DNA of 64,000 nucleotides from Pseudopelobacter sp964542535 (GCA_964542535.1 CAZIUE010000003.1:1-64000); one strand, 5' to 3'. Positions 15,744 to 24,024 are shown, numbered from the stretch's first letter. Made by a program: numbers and translations. The notes: generated by a model not told the origin, from the letters alone.

Positions 15744-16615
15744 TTCTGGCCGTGGCCTCGGGAAAGGGGGGGACCGGCAAGACAACCGTCTCGGTCAACC
15801 TAGCGCGTCTCTTCGGCGGTACCGTGCAACTCGTCGATTGCGACGTGGAGGAGCCGAACGCGCATCTGTTCCTGAACTGTGCCCTGGAAGAGGAGCGAAT
15901 CGTCTCCATTCCGGTTCCCCAGGTGGACGAGACCTTATGCACCGGTTGCGGCGAATGCGGGCGGTTCTGCCGGTACCATGCCATTGTCTCCTTCGGCACC
16001 GCGCCGGTCATCTTCCCGGAGATGTGTCACGGCTGCGGCGGGTGCATGGCTGTCTGCCCCCGGAGAGCCATCAACGAGACCAGTCATCGTATCGGCGTCA
16101 TCGAGAGCGGCCGGTCGGGAAATATCGACCTGATCCAGGGGCGTCTGGATGTGGGCGTTGCCATGGCCCCCCCCCTGATACGAGGGGTGAAGCAGCGTCT
16201 CTCCGATAGCCAACCGGCGATCCTGGACGCTCCTCCCGGAACCTCCTGCCCGGTCATCGCCACGCTGCGGGGAGCGGACTTCGTCCTGCTGGTAACCGAA
16301 CCGACCCCGTTCGGCCTGCACGATCTGAAACTGGCCGTGGAAATGACGCGGCAACTGGGACTTCCCTTCGGTGTGGTGGTCAACCGCATGGGGAGCGGCG
16401 ATGGGCGTGTGCACGATTTCTGCAGCCGGGAAGGGGTTTCCCTGCTCATGGAACTGCCCGACGATCGCCGGATAGCGGAGGCCTATTCCCGGGGGGAGCT
16501 GATCGTGGAGAGTCTGCCGGAATATAGCCCGCTCTTCCGGGAACTGCTGGAGCGGGTACGGCAGGGCGCGTCACCCCACCGGACTGTATCGGCCCCGGAG
16601 GCCGGATGCCGATGA
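15740..16615 (+). CDS. MinD/Mrp-type ATPase with inserted 2x4Fe-4S ferredoxin domain (Orp3/Orp4-like)
   Basis: A 291-residue P-loop ATPase of the ParA/MinD class. The deviant Walker A SGKGGTGKTT lies at residues 7-16. Two 4Fe-4S motifs are inserted: Cys67, 70, 73, 77 (CTGCGECGRFC) and Cys96, 99, 102, 106 (CHGCGGCMAVCP). The switch region DAPPGTSCP and the VVNRMGSGD base-specificity motif follow. Such ATPases accompany NifX-type orange proteins and are thought to act in cluster assembly or delivery. It overlaps the NifX-type gene by four bases. A second, related copy lies at 17926-18816. Both keep all eight cysteines. Confidence 0.9.
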   Translation: MILAVASGKGGTGKTTVSVNLARLFGGTVQLVDCDVEEPNAHLFLNCALEEERIVSIPVPQVDETLCTGCGECGRFCRYHAIVSFGTAPVIFPEMCHGCGGCMAVCPRRAINETSHRIGVIESGRSGNIDLIQGRLDVGVAMAPPLIRGVKQRLSDSQPAILDAPPGTSCPVIATLRGADFVLLVTEPTPFGLHDLKLAVEMTRQLGLPFGVVVNRMGSGDGRVHDFCSREGVSLLMELPDDRRIAEAYSRGELIVESLPEYSPLFRELLERVRQGASPHRTVSAPEAGCR

Positions 16616-17034
16616 GGGCGGAACTCCCCCTGACGGGTAACCATCGTCACTGTCTCATGTGCGGAGAGCTTAACCCGCTCTCCCTGAGACTGTCGTTCGC
16701 TGCCGACGGGGCCGGCGTTGTTTCCGCGTCATTCCAGGGCAACTCGCTGCTCCAGGGGTATGACGGCATCCTGCACGGTGGAGTGATCTGTTCGCTTCTT
16801 GACGCGGCCATGACCCATTGCCTGTTCCATCAACGGATCGAGGCGGTTACCGGAGAACTGGCGGTCAAGTTCGTGGCTCCGGTTCCCTGTGACGTCTGCC
16901 TGGAACTGCGCGGCCGGCTGCTGGGAGCAACGCCTCCCCTGTACCATCTGGCCGCGGATCTGACCCACCAGGGAAGGGTGATGGCGTCGGCGGACGCAAA
17001 ATTCATGCGGAGGGGGGCCAATGGCCTGTACTGA
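16606..17034 (+). CDS. PaaI-like hotdog-fold thioesterase-family protein
   Basis: A 142-residue hotdog protein. The N-terminal motif HCLMCGELNPLSL is typical of the YiiD/PaaI-like group with paired cysteines. The core GILHGGVICSLLDAAMTHCL carries the HGG signature of the hotdog helix. Hotdog enzymes of this class hydrolyse acyl-CoA thioesters, but the substrate here is not predictable. GGAGG stands before two possible starts, 16606 and 16612; the latter forms an ATGA overlap with the preceding ATPase gene. The stop overlaps the next gene by 14 bases. A thioesterase inside a metal-cluster operon is unexpected. Confidence 0.78.
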   Translation: MPMRAELPLTGNHRHCLMCGELNPLSLRLSFAADGAGVVSASFQGNSLLQGYDGILHGGVICSLLDAAMTHCLFHQRIEAVTGELAVKFVAPVPCDVCLELRGRLLGATPPLYHLAADLTHQGRVMASADAKFMRRGANGLY

Positions 17035-17929
17035 CATGCTGATCCGCGTTCTGGTGGACAACCGGGCCGCCGAGGGGCTGGCGGCCGAACACGGCTTTTC
17101 ATTGTGGCTGGAAGTGTCCGGCCGCAGAGTCCTTTTCGATACGGGACAGGGGGCGGCACTGGTTCCCAACGCGGCCGCCCTGGGATGCGACCTGTCGCAG
17201 GTGGATGTCCTGCTGCTCAGCCATGGGCATTACGACCACACCGGCGCCGTGGCGGATGTGGTCCGTCTGGCCCCCTCGTCGCGCATCTTCTGCCACTCCA
17301 ACGTGTTTGTGCCGCGCTACAGTATCCGCCCCGACGAAGCACCCCGCGCCATCTCCATGGCGCTGCCCAGCGGTGAGGCGCTCTTCAGCGTGCCGGACGG
17401 CCGCGTGCAGTGGGTCACCAGACCGCGTCTGATCGCCGAGGGCATCGGCATAAGCGGGCCGGTCCCGCGACGGCATTCCCTGGAAGACACGGGCGGACCG
17501 TTTTTTCTCGACCCGGACGGGTGCACTCCCGATTCCATCAGCGACGATCTTTCCCTCTGGATCGAAACGCCACGGGGGCTGGTGGTCTTCACCGGTTGCT
17601 GCCACTCGGGTCTGGTCAACACCGTTGAGCATATCCGGGAGGCAAGCGGCGTGGAGAAAATTCACGGCATCATCGGCGGACTGCACCTGGTGAACGCCTC
17701 CCGGGAACGCATCGAATTCACCTGCAGCGCCCTGCGGGAATGGAACCCCGCCTTCGTGGTGCCCTGCCACTGTACCGGCGAAGAGGCGAGCTCCTACCTG
17801 CGGGCAGCCCTGGGGGATCGGGTCACGGCCGGGTACGCCGGACTGACGTTCGATCCGATCCGGGGAAGAGAGACGCCGGGGCCTGATTCTGGCCAAAACG
17901 CGGAACAGCGACAAGGAATCATTACATGA
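17021..17929 (+). CDS. Metallo-beta-lactamase-fold hydrolase, first copy
   Basis: A 302-residue MBL-fold protein. The metal motif SHGHYDHTG (HxHxDH) is near residue 66, GCCHSGLVNT and the late PCHCTGEEA supply further ligands. The group is often annotated as similar to the methanopterin-pathway ribofuranosylaminobenzene phosphate synthase; true substrate unknown. A paralogue with the same layout lies at 22527-23363. It overlaps the hotdog gene by 14 bases and the next ATPase gene by four (ATGA), so it belongs to the operon. GGAGGGG precedes the ATG. Confidence 0.85.
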   Translation: MACTDMLIRVLVDNRAAEGLAAEHGFSLWLEVSGRRVLFDTGQGAALVPNAAALGCDLSQVDVLLLSHGHYDHTGAVADVVRLAPSSRIFCHSNVFVPRYSIRPDEAPRAISMALPSGEALFSVPDGRVQWVTRPRLIAEGIGISGPVPRRHSLEDTGGPFFLDPDGCTPDSISDDLSLWIETPRGLVVFTGCCHSGLVNTVEHIREASGVEKIHGIIGGLHLVNASRERIEFTCSALREWNPAFVVPCHCTGEEASSYLRAALGDRVTAGYAGLTFDPIRGRETPGPDSGQNAEQRQGIIT

Positions 17930-18816
17930 GAGAACTCGTTATCATCAGCGGCAAGGGGGGCACCGGCAAGACCAGCCTGACCGCTTCATTCGCGGTACTG
18001 GCCGAGGGTCCGGTCATTGCCGATTGCGACGTGGACGCGGCCGACCTGCATCTGGTCCTTGCTCCCCGGGTCCGGGAACGCTATGAATTCCGGAGCGGCA
18101 ACGAGGCGGTCATCGTGCAGTCCGACTGTATCGGGTGCGGCGTCTGTCGCCGGTGGTGCCGTTTCGATGCCGTCACCATGGATAAGAACGCCCAGGGAGA
18201 GACCGTCTTCGCCATCGACCCGGTTTCCTGTGAGGGGTGCGGGGTCTGCGTCCGGTTCTGTCCGGTTCAGGTCATCGACTTTCCCGAACGGCTCTGCGGC
18301 GAATGGATGATCTCGGACAGCCGGTGCGGAACCATGGTCCATGCCCGGCTCGGTGTTGCCGCGGAGAATTCCGGCAAACTGGTCTCCACCGTGCGCCGCG
18401 AGGCGCGCCGTATCGCCGAAGAGCAGGGGAGCGGCCTGATTCTGGTGGACGGACCTCCCGGGATCGGGTGCCCGGTAATCGCCTCATTGAGCGGCGCATC
18501 CCAGGTGCTGGTGGTCACCGAACCGACCGTTTCCGGTGAGCATGACCTTGAACGCGTCCTCTCCCTGACCCGCCATTTCTCCATTCCGTCAGCGGTCTGC
18601 GTGAACAAATGGGATCTGAACCCCGAGATGACGGAGCGGATCGAAGAGGGTGCCCGTCGGTCGGGGGCGGCCGTTGCCGGCCGCATCCGCTACGACCGCT
18701 CCGTAACCCTGGCCCAGATTGAAGGGAAGGCGGTGGTTGAACTGGACGCCCCCTGCGCGGAAGACATTTGCCGGGTCTGGGCCGGCCTGGATCAGTGGAA
18801 CGGAAACCAACCCTGA
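17926..18816 (+). CDS. MinD/Mrp-type ATPase with inserted ferredoxin domain, second copy
   Basis: A 296-residue paralogue of the ATPase at 15740-16615. Walker A SGKGGTGKTS is at residues 8-17. The inserted ferredoxin has Cys68, 71, 74, 78 (CIGCGVCRRWC) and Cys102, 105, 108, 112 (CEGCGVCVRFCP). The switch region DGPPGIGCP and the VVTEPTVSGEHDLERVL strand match family members. Paired, non-identical ATPases like these are a fixed feature of orange-protein operons and may act as a heterodimer. ATGA overlap joins it to the MBL gene. A small hairpin follows at 18824-18843. Confidence 0.9.
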   Translation: MRELVIISGKGGTGKTSLTASFAVLAEGPVIADCDVDAADLHLVLAPRVRERYEFRSGNEAVIVQSDCIGCGVCRRWCRFDAVTMDKNAQGETVFAIDPVSCEGCGVCVRFCPVQVIDFPERLCGEWMISDSRCGTMVHARLGVAAENSGKLVSTVRREARRIAEEQGSGLILVDGPPGIGCPVIASLSGASQVLVVTEPTVSGEHDLERVLSLTRHFSIPSAVCVNKWDLNPEMTERIEEGARRSGAAVAGRIRYDRSVTLAQIEGKAVVELDAPCAEDICRVWAGLDQWNGNQP

Positions 18817-18823
18817 CCTGCAC

Positions 18824-18843
18824 GCGGCATCGTCTGATGCCGC
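18824..18843 (+). other. Intercistronic hairpin
   Basis: An 8-bp perfect stem GCGGCATC/GATGCCGC with a GTCT loop between the second ATPase and the next NifX gene. No T run follows, so it may set mRNA stability rather than end transcription. Confidence 0.4.
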
Positions 18844-18876
18844 ATAACTTCACCACACAGAGAGGATTACACACGT

Positions 18877-19215
18877 ATGAGAATCGCAATTCCGCTGGCT
18901 GATGGAAAACTGACCATGCATTTCGGACACTGCGCGAGCTTCGCGCTGATCGACGTCAACCCCGAGGACAAGAGCATCGTTGGCCGTAACGACCTGGTCC
19001 CGCCGCCCCACGAGCCGGGAGTCCTGCCCCGCTGGCTGGCCGAGCAGGGAGTGAGCACCATCATCGCCGGCGGCATGGGACGCCGTGCCCAGGAGCTGTT
19101 CGCCCAACAGGATATCCGGGTATTCGTGGGCGTTGCCTCCGACACCCCCGAGGCGCTGGTGGGGCAGTACCTTTCCGGAACCCTTCAGAGCGGCGTCAAC
19201 GCCTGCGATCACTGA
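18877..19215 (+). CDS. NifX/ORP-type cluster-binding protein
   Basis: A 112-residue Di-Nase_FeMo-co domain protein. It opens MRIAIPLADGKLTMHFGHCASF, with HFGHC matching the metal-binding loop of YncA/ORP relatives, and has the glycine-rich core IIAGGMGRRAQELFA. The family position usually held by GHFGR is HFGHC, so His and Cys are both available. An AGAGAGGA-type ribosome site precedes the ATG. It is followed 22 bases later by the C_GCAxxG_C_C gene. This is the most orange-protein-like of the NifX copies in size and motif. Confidence 0.88.
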   Translation: MRIAIPLADGKLTMHFGHCASFALIDVNPEDKSIVGRNDLVPPPHEPGVLPRWLAEQGVSTIIAGGMGRRAQELFAQQDIRVFVGVASDTPEALVGQYLSGTLQSGVNACDH

Positions 19216-19237
19216 CAACGGAAAGGAACGAGCTAAC

Positions 19238-19582
19238 ATGCCGGCTAAAAAATCACTGGACGCCTACCGCGTGGGAAAACAGAACTGCGCCCAGAGCCTG
19301 TACAGCGGATTCAGGGAGCTGGTGGGCATCCCCCAGAGCGTCATCGACGCGGCACGGAAGCTGGGGGGAGGACGGGCGGAGGAGGGGCGCTGCGGCGCCC
19401 TCCACGCGGCCCTGGACCTGTCGCTCGGGGAACCGACGCGGCAGGCGCTGAGAAGCGGTTTCGAGGAACAGGCCGGTTCCCAGCTCTGCCGGGAAATCAA
19501 GGCCAGAAAACTCCTGAGTTGTGATCAGTGCGTGGAACTGGCCGCGACTCTGCTGGAGCGGCACGATTATTCCCATCCCTGA
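19238..19582 (+). CDS. C_GCAxxG_C_C family redox protein
   Basis: A 114-residue protein of the C_GCAxxG_C_C class. NCAQS begins the conserved cysteine pattern, GGGRAEEGRCGALHAAL is the central GCAxxG-like box (CGALHAAL here, so the box is degenerate), and CREIKARKLLSCDQCV supplies the last cysteines. Such proteins are thought to bind a metal or form redox disulfides; no reaction is established. GAAAGGAA precedes the ATG at 19238. It is in the NifX run, and related proteins are linked to radical SAM TrsS genes elsewhere, one of which has a relative at 29884. Confidence 0.78.
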   Translation: MPAKKSLDAYRVGKQNCAQSLYSGFRELVGIPQSVIDAARKLGGGRAEEGRCGALHAALDLSLGEPTRQALRSGFEEQAGSQLCREIKARKLLSCDQCVELAATLLERHDYSHP

Positions 19583-19631
19583 TGTCGCATGGGGGCGCAT
19601 TATCCGCGCCCCGTGCATCAGGACGTTTTTT
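19583..19631 (+). terminator. Possible terminator hairpin inside the NifX run
   Basis: An imperfect stem GGGGCGC/GCGCCCC extended by GCA/TGC is followed a few bases later by six T. It could cut transcription before the next NifX gene. Confidence 0.4.
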
Positions 19632-19698
19632 GGAACAGGCAACAATCTGGAAACGGCGTCTCTCAGCCGCCGAATGCAGGGTACAAGGAGCGTTTCGT

Positions 19699-20112
19699 AT
19701 GAAAGTCGGATTCCCCGTAGCACAGGATGCGGGACTGGACAGCGCCATTTACGGCCACTTTGCCTCGGCGCCCCTGTTTCTCGTCGTTGACACCGAAACT
19801 GAGGAGCTGTCCCGGTTTTCCAACTGCGATCCGCTGGCTCCGGAGTCTGGCTGCAACGCGCTCAAGGCGGTATGCGGCCGGCGTCTGGATGCCATGGTGG
19901 TGGGAGGTATCGGCGACGGTTTCCTGAAAATACTCAACGAGTGCGGCATCGAGGTCTTTCAGGCCGAATCGGCCGGTGTCAGTGAAAATGTCGGCCGGTT
20001 CAAGGACCAGCAGCTGCTGAAGGTGGTAATGCTCAATAGCGCGGCGGCGGGAAGGTGCAACGACGGCGAGGAAACATCCCACGGCTGTGACCACTCTCAC
20101 GACGACGAGTAG
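19699..20112 (+). CDS. NifX/ORP-type protein with His/Cys-rich tail
   Basis: A 137-residue Di-Nase_FeMo-co domain protein. It opens MKVGFPVAQDAGLDSAIYGHFASAP (GHFASAP box) and has VVGGIGDGFLKIL. Unlike its paralogues it ends in an extension CNDGEETSHGCDHSHDDE, rich in His, Asp and Cys, a likely metal-binding tail. ACAAGGAG precedes the ATG at 19699. Fourth NifX-type gene of the plus arm (fifth counting the CDF fusion). The tail suggests metal acceptance or storage. Confidence 0.85.
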   Translation: MKVGFPVAQDAGLDSAIYGHFASAPLFLVVDTETEELSRFSNCDPLAPESGCNALKAVCGRRLDAMVVGGIGDGFLKILNECGIEVFQAESAGVSENVGRFKDQQLLKVVMLNSAAAGRCNDGEETSHGCDHSHDDE

Positions 20113-20232
20113 GGGGCAAACCGTAGCCGGAACGCGTTCCCGGCTGTTCACCATCATAGAGCAATTTATGAACCTGGAGATGGCCGCTCCCCCCTGCCGA
20201 ATTTTGAATGTAGATATATTTCAGGAGGAACC

Positions 20233-20994
20233 ATGTTAACCATTCAGAGGAATCTGGTGGATACGCTCGCCGCCCATGCCGAACGGTGCATCGTGCGGGA
20301 CGTGAGGATCGGACTTGGCTACACTGCCGTGGCCCTGGAGAGCGGCCATGCCGGGGTAGCCTGGACTCCCAAATCGGAAGCGCACTCTTGCACCCACCTG
20401 AGCGGCGCGGGGTCGCTGACCGGCCGGCCGGCATCGGTGCTGCTGCCCATGCTCTGCCACCAGAAGCTCCCCTTGGCCCGTGCCGTCGGCCTGGCTACGG
20501 CCAATGCCCTGCTGGCGTCGCTCCCGTTGTCAGGAACATCCGCGGACGAGATCATCGCTTCCCTTGACATTGGTGCTGATGATCGGGTTGCCATGGTGGG
20601 ATACTTCGCGCCGGTTGTCGCGAAGATACAGAAGAGCGGCTGCCGTCTCGACATTATCGAATTGAGGGGGGGGGACGGCACCACGCGTACCCCCGAAGAA
20701 GGGCGCACCGCCCTGGCCGATTGCAGCGTCGCCATCATCACCGCCACATCGCTTATCAACGGTACGCTCGCCGATATTCTGAGCGACCTGGGGTCGCCCC
20801 GCGCGGCAGTCATGCTGGGACCTTCCACGCCGCTCTGCCCCTCGGCCTTCCAGGGAACCACAATCACCCACCTTGCGGGCGCCCGGGTCAGGGATACGGC
20901 CGGGGTGCTGCGCACCGTCTCGGAAGGGGGAGGGACGATGTTGATGAAACAGGGGCTGGAGTTCGTGAACCTGCCGCTGGAGGTGGCGCAATGA
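20233..20994 (+). CDS. DUF364 (putative heavy-metal chelation) protein
   Basis: A 253-residue DUF4213/DUF364 protein, paralogous in fold to 10057-10803. Signatures are VAMVGYFAPVV, the core TATSLINGTLADIL and the ending GPSTPLCPSAF. A cysteine in CPSAF and one in HSCTHLSG could bind metal. GGAGG stands five bases before the ATG. Its stop overlaps the IscU-like start as ATGA, so it is translated with the scaffold gene. The gap of 120 bases upstream holds a hairpin (AGCCGG with CCGGCT near 20125-20145) and may contain a separate promoter. Confidence 0.8.
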   Translation: MLTIQRNLVDTLAAHAERCIVRDVRIGLGYTAVALESGHAGVAWTPKSEAHSCTHLSGAGSLTGRPASVLLPMLCHQKLPLARAVGLATANALLASLPLSGTSADEIIASLDIGADDRVAMVGYFAPVVAKIQKSGCRLDIIELRGGDGTTRTPEEGRTALADCSVAIITATSLINGTLADILSDLGSPRAAVMLGPSTPLCPSAFQGTTITHLAGARVRDTAGVLRTVSEGGGTMLMKQGLEFVNLPLEVAQ

Positions 20995-21401
20995 ATTTTG
21001 CTCATTACAGCACCAAGGTGTTCGATCATTTCTTCAACCCCCGCAACAACGGTGTCCTTGAAAACGCCAACGGTATCGGCGAAATCGGCGACCCTGACTG
21101 CGGCGACCACCTGAAGGTGTACGTCAGGATCGAAGACGACATCGTCAAAGACATCAGCTTCCAGATCAAGGGATGCCCGGCAGCCATCGCTTGCGCCAGC
21201 GCCATGACCGAGCTGGTCAGGGGCAAGCCGCTGGCGCAGGCCATGCTGGTCTCCGACGACCAGATCATCGATTACATCGACGGATTGCCGGAGTTCAAGG
21301 TACACTGTTCCGCCCTGGGCGCCTCGGGATTCCGGGTGGCGGTTATGGATTACAGCATCAAGTCCAAGCTGTTCGGAGCAACGGAAGAAAAGAAGGACTG
21401 A
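20991..21401 (+). CDS. IscU/NifU-N-type Fe-S scaffold protein, first copy
   Basis: A 136-residue scaffold. All three cluster cysteines of IscU are at the classic places: Cys37 with Asp39 (DPDCGDH), Cys62 in KGCPAAIACAS and Cys106 in KVHCSALG. The N-terminus YSTKVFDHFFNPRNNG matches the family. The LPPVK chaperone motif of IscU is not present; FKVH stands in its place, so HscA may not be the partner. It overlaps the DUF364 gene by four bases and is followed 34 bases later by an Mrp ATPase. No cysteine desulfurase is adjacent. Confidence 0.88.
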   Translation: MNFAHYSTKVFDHFFNPRNNGVLENANGIGEIGDPDCGDHLKVYVRIEDDIVKDISFQIKGCPAAIACASAMTELVRGKPLAQAMLVSDDQIIDYIDGLPEFKVHCSALGASGFRVAVMDYSIKSKLFGATEEKKD

Positions 21402-21435
21402 GGGATCAGAAAAATACGAGACAGGAGGAAGTACA

Positions 21436-22302
21436 GTGAGCAGTACGTGTCAGGGAAATGCCCCGGAACAGACATCCTGCGGTCAGGCCGCGGCGGACAT
21501 GCAGCGTATCAACGAGCAGATGGAAATGCAGGAAACCCTGCGGAACATACGACACAAGATCGTGGTCCTGTCGGGCAAGGGAGGAGTGGGGAAGAGTTCG
21601 GTCGCCGCCAACCTGAGCGTGGCCCTGTCCCGCAAGGGATTGAAGACCGGCCTTCTGGACACGGACCTGCATGGCCCCAGCATCCCGACACTCCTGGGGC
21701 TTTCGGGAGGGGTCACCGGCCAGGAAAAAAATGTAATGGAACCAGCCGCGTTCAGCGACACGCTCAAGGTCATGTCCATCGGTCTGCTCCTGGAGGACCA
21801 GTCCCAGGCTCTTGTCTGGAGAGGGCCGGCCAAGCACGGCGTCATCAAGCAGCTGATCGGCTCGGTGAGCTGGGGTGAACTGGATTACCTGGTGGTGGAC
21901 TGCCCCCCGGGTACCGGTGACGAGCCGCTGTCGGTGATCCAGCTGCTGCAGGACGTGGACGGCGCGGTCATCGTCACCACCCCCCAGGATCTGGCCCTGG
22001 TGGATGTGCGTAAGTCCGTTACCTTCTGCCGTCACCTGAACCTGCCGGTGATCGGCGTTGTCGAGAACATGAGCGGTTACGTCTGTCCCCATTGTGGCGA
22101 GAACGCTGCTATCTTCAAGAGCGGCGGTGGTGAAAAACTGGCCGAGGAGATGGGGATTCCGTTCCTGGGAAGGATTCCGCTGGACCCGGCCATGGTTGCG
22201 GGTGGAGACGCGGGACAGCCCTGCATGGTTGCCCCGGCGGATTCAGCAGCCGGCCGTGCCATGCAGGAAACGTTTGACAGGGTGCTCGCATTTGCGGGAT
22301 AG
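21436..22302 (+). CDS. Mrp/NBP35-type Fe-S carrier ATPase, first copy
   Basis: A 288-residue P-loop ATPase. An N-terminal Cys pair (STCQG, TSCGQ) is followed by Walker A SGKGGVGKSS near residue 47 and the switch motif DCPPGTGDE. The C-terminal CPHCGE supplies the CxxC that bridges an Fe-S cluster in Mrp/ApbC/Ind1 dimers. It starts at GTG (21436) with ACAGGAGG before it. A near twin lies at 32298-33176, also next to an IscU-like gene. Likely passes Fe-S clusters from the scaffold to targets in this island. Confidence 0.9.
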   Translation: MSSTCQGNAPEQTSCGQAAADMQRINEQMEMQETLRNIRHKIVVLSGKGGVGKSSVAANLSVALSRKGLKTGLLDTDLHGPSIPTLLGLSGGVTGQEKNVMEPAAFSDTLKVMSIGLLLEDQSQALVWRGPAKHGVIKQLIGSVSWGELDYLVVDCPPGTGDEPLSVIQLLQDVDGAVIVTTPQDLALVDVRKSVTFCRHLNLPVIGVVENMSGYVCPHCGENAAIFKSGGGEKLAEEMGIPFLGRIPLDPAMVAGGDAGQPCMVAPADSAAGRAMQETFDRVLAFAG

Positions 22303-22342
22303 CCGATTCAGGATTGCATTGATAATCAATACAACCACCCCC

Positions 22343-22367
22343 AGCCCCTCCTTTGCAAGGAGGGGCT
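22343..22367 (+). repeat. GC-rich palindrome, terminator-like
   Basis: An 11-bp perfect stem AGCCCCTCCTT/AAGGAGGGGCT with a TGC loop, just after the Mrp gene. The same kind of CCCCTCC...GGAGGGG palindrome recurs near 10040, 46060 and 53260. Confidence 0.6.
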
Positions 22368-22452
22368 TACCATTAAACCCATCACCATGCTCCGCAAAAA
22401 TTTCAAACCCCTAACCAGATAATGTGCTGGTTTCATAATGAGATTACTGCCT

Positions 22453-22484
22453 CCGTAGAGACGCATCGCGGTGCGTCTCTACGG
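22453..22484 (+). repeat. REP-like 13-bp palindrome
   Basis: Perfect inverted repeat CCGTAGAGACGCA, loop TCGCGG, then its complement. The GTAGAGACGC core is a common intergenic repeat in bacteria, so this is probably a REP element, not an operator. Confidence 0.65.
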
Positions 22485-22526
22485 TCTCATCCCGAATGCA
22501 CGGTGGCATACCAAGGAGGGAAGACC

Positions 22527-23363
22527 ATGGCGATCCGTCTGACCATTCTCTGCGAGAACTCCGTTGCCAGGCCCTTCGGCCTGCTGGGAGAGCACGGCTT
22601 TGCCTGTTTTCTGGAGACGCTGGAGGGGAACTACCTGTTCGACACCGGCCAGGGGGAGACCCTGGTTCCCAACGCCCGCCGGCTGGGGAAGGATCCGGGA
22701 ACGATCAGGGCGCTCCTGATCAGCCATGGCCATTACGACCATACAGGTGCCCTGCCGCAGGTCCTTGACTGCTGCAGCGGCCTCGACGTCCACGGACATC
22801 CGGAGATGTTCGTGAACCGGTACTGGGAGTTGGAAGGGAAACGGCGCTACCTGGGTATCCCCTACCGTCGGGAGTACCTGGAATCCCTGGGGGCGCGCTT
22901 CCGGTTGAGCCGGGAATTGACCGGGATCGGTCCGGGAGTCTGGCTGACCGGTGAGATTCCCCGGCGCCACCCCCTGGAAAAGGGGGATCCGACCCAGACG
23001 GCGGTCGCGGCGTCCGGAGAACTGCTGCGTCCCGACCCGGTGCACGACGACCTCTCCCTGGTGGTGGAGACCTCCAGGGGGCTGGTACTGCTGCTGGGTT
23101 GCGCCCATGCCGGTCTGATCAACATCATGGAGTATGTGCGGGAGCGGTTCGAAGGCTGGCCGATCCACGCCGTGGTGGGGGGAACCCATCTCGGTTTCGC
23201 CGGAGAGGAGCAGTTCGAGGAGACTCTTGCCGCGCTCGACCGTTTTCAGGTGGAACGGGTGGGGGTGTCCCACTGTACCGGCCTGGCCAGGGGGGCGCGG
23301 CTGGCCGCCAGGCTGGGGGAGCGATTCTTCTTCGCCGCCGTTGGAACGGTACTGGAATTCTGA
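22527..23363 (+). CDS. Metallo-beta-lactamase-fold hydrolase, second copy
   Basis: A 278-residue paralogue of the MBL protein at 17021-17929. SHGHYDHTG is near residue 66, followed by GCAHAGLIN and the late VSHCTGLARG; the three regions give the metal ligands of a two-metal hydrolase. Substrate unknown. AAGGAGGG precedes the ATG at 22527; the open frame upstream includes the REP palindrome and is not coding. Last gene of the island, 224 bases from Mrp and separated from it by two palindromes, so it may have its own transcript. Confidence 0.85.
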   Translation: MAIRLTILCENSVARPFGLLGEHGFACFLETLEGNYLFDTGQGETLVPNARRLGKDPGTIRALLISHGHYDHTGALPQVLDCCSGLDVHGHPEMFVNRYWELEGKRRYLGIPYRREYLESLGARFRLSRELTGIGPGVWLTGEIPRRHPLEKGDPTQTAVAASGELLRPDPVHDDLSLVVETSRGLVLLLGCAHAGLINIMEYVRERFEGWPIHAVVGGTHLGFAGEEQFEETLAALDRFQVERVGVSHCTGLARGARLAARLGERFFFAAVGTVLEF

Positions 23364-23382
23364 GGTGAGCTCCGAAACAGTG

Positions 23383-23416
23383 GGGCGGATGCGTTTCCAA
23401 GAAAACGCATCCGCCC
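23383..23416. terminator. Bidirectional hairpin between convergent genes
   Basis: A 14-bp perfect stem (23383-23396 with 23403-23416) and a six-base loop, between the convergent MBL and flavodoxin genes. No long T run follows on either strand. Confidence 0.6.
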
Positions 23417-23433
23417 AGCCGGCACGGCCCGGA

Positions 23434-24006
23434 TCAGACCGGTTTCACGACCGGGGTTCTCCATGCCTCCAGATGCGACAGGATACCCGCGACGCGGTTT
23501 CCGATATCCGCAAGATCATGCTCGTTGGGCCGATAGCGGATATCTCCCAGGCGACCGATGCGGTTCATGGCCTCCTTGGCCGGGTCGGAGAAGGCACCGG
23601 GCACGTGCCAGTGGTCCAGCACGCTGAAGCCGAGGTGAGCGAGGAACGAGTCCAGCCACATGGTCATGGGCCGCGCCTCCCGTTCGCCGATGTGCGGCCC
23701 GGCGAAGGTGCCGAAACAGACGCCGAATTTCCCCGGGACAAGCGGTGATGCCGGCTTGATAAGGCCTCCGCGGTTATACGCGGTCATCCGGTTTTTGACG
23801 AAATCCATCATGCGCCGGGTGGGAAGCCAGTCGATGACCGGCGAACCGATGAAAACCAGATCATAATCGAAAAAATTGAACTCCGTCTCGCCGTTGACTT
23901 TCACCACTGCGCAGGGAAGGTCGTGGCGTTCCACCGTTTCCCGTATCGCCAGTGCCACTCTGCCGGTATTGCCCCCCAGGGAATCGAAGATAACAGCCGT
24001 GTTCAT
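23434..24006 (-). CDS. Flavodoxin-family protein
   Basis: A 190-residue flavodoxin-fold protein. The FMN phosphate loop reads DSLGGNTGRVA, and FDYDLVFIGSPVIDW is the second flavin-binding loop. The FGVCFGTFAGPHIGE segment is the third. It may act as a small electron carrier or flavoprotein reductase. It begins 18 bases after the outer-membrane protein gene and is the last gene of the MarR/RND operon. GGAGGAA stands before the ATG at 24006. Its link to an export system is unusual. Confidence 0.8.
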   Translation of the reverse strand: MNTAVIFDSLGGNTGRVALAIRETVERHDLPCAVVKVNGETEFNFFDYDLVFIGSPVIDWLPTRRMMDFVKNRMTAYNRGGLIKPASPLVPGKFGVCFGTFAGPHIGEREARPMTMWLDSFLAHLGFSVLDHWHVPGAFSDPAKEAMNRIGRLGDIRYRPNEHDLADIGNRVAGILSHLEAWRTPVVKPV

Positions 24007-24024
24007 GGTTCCTCCTTTTGTCGG

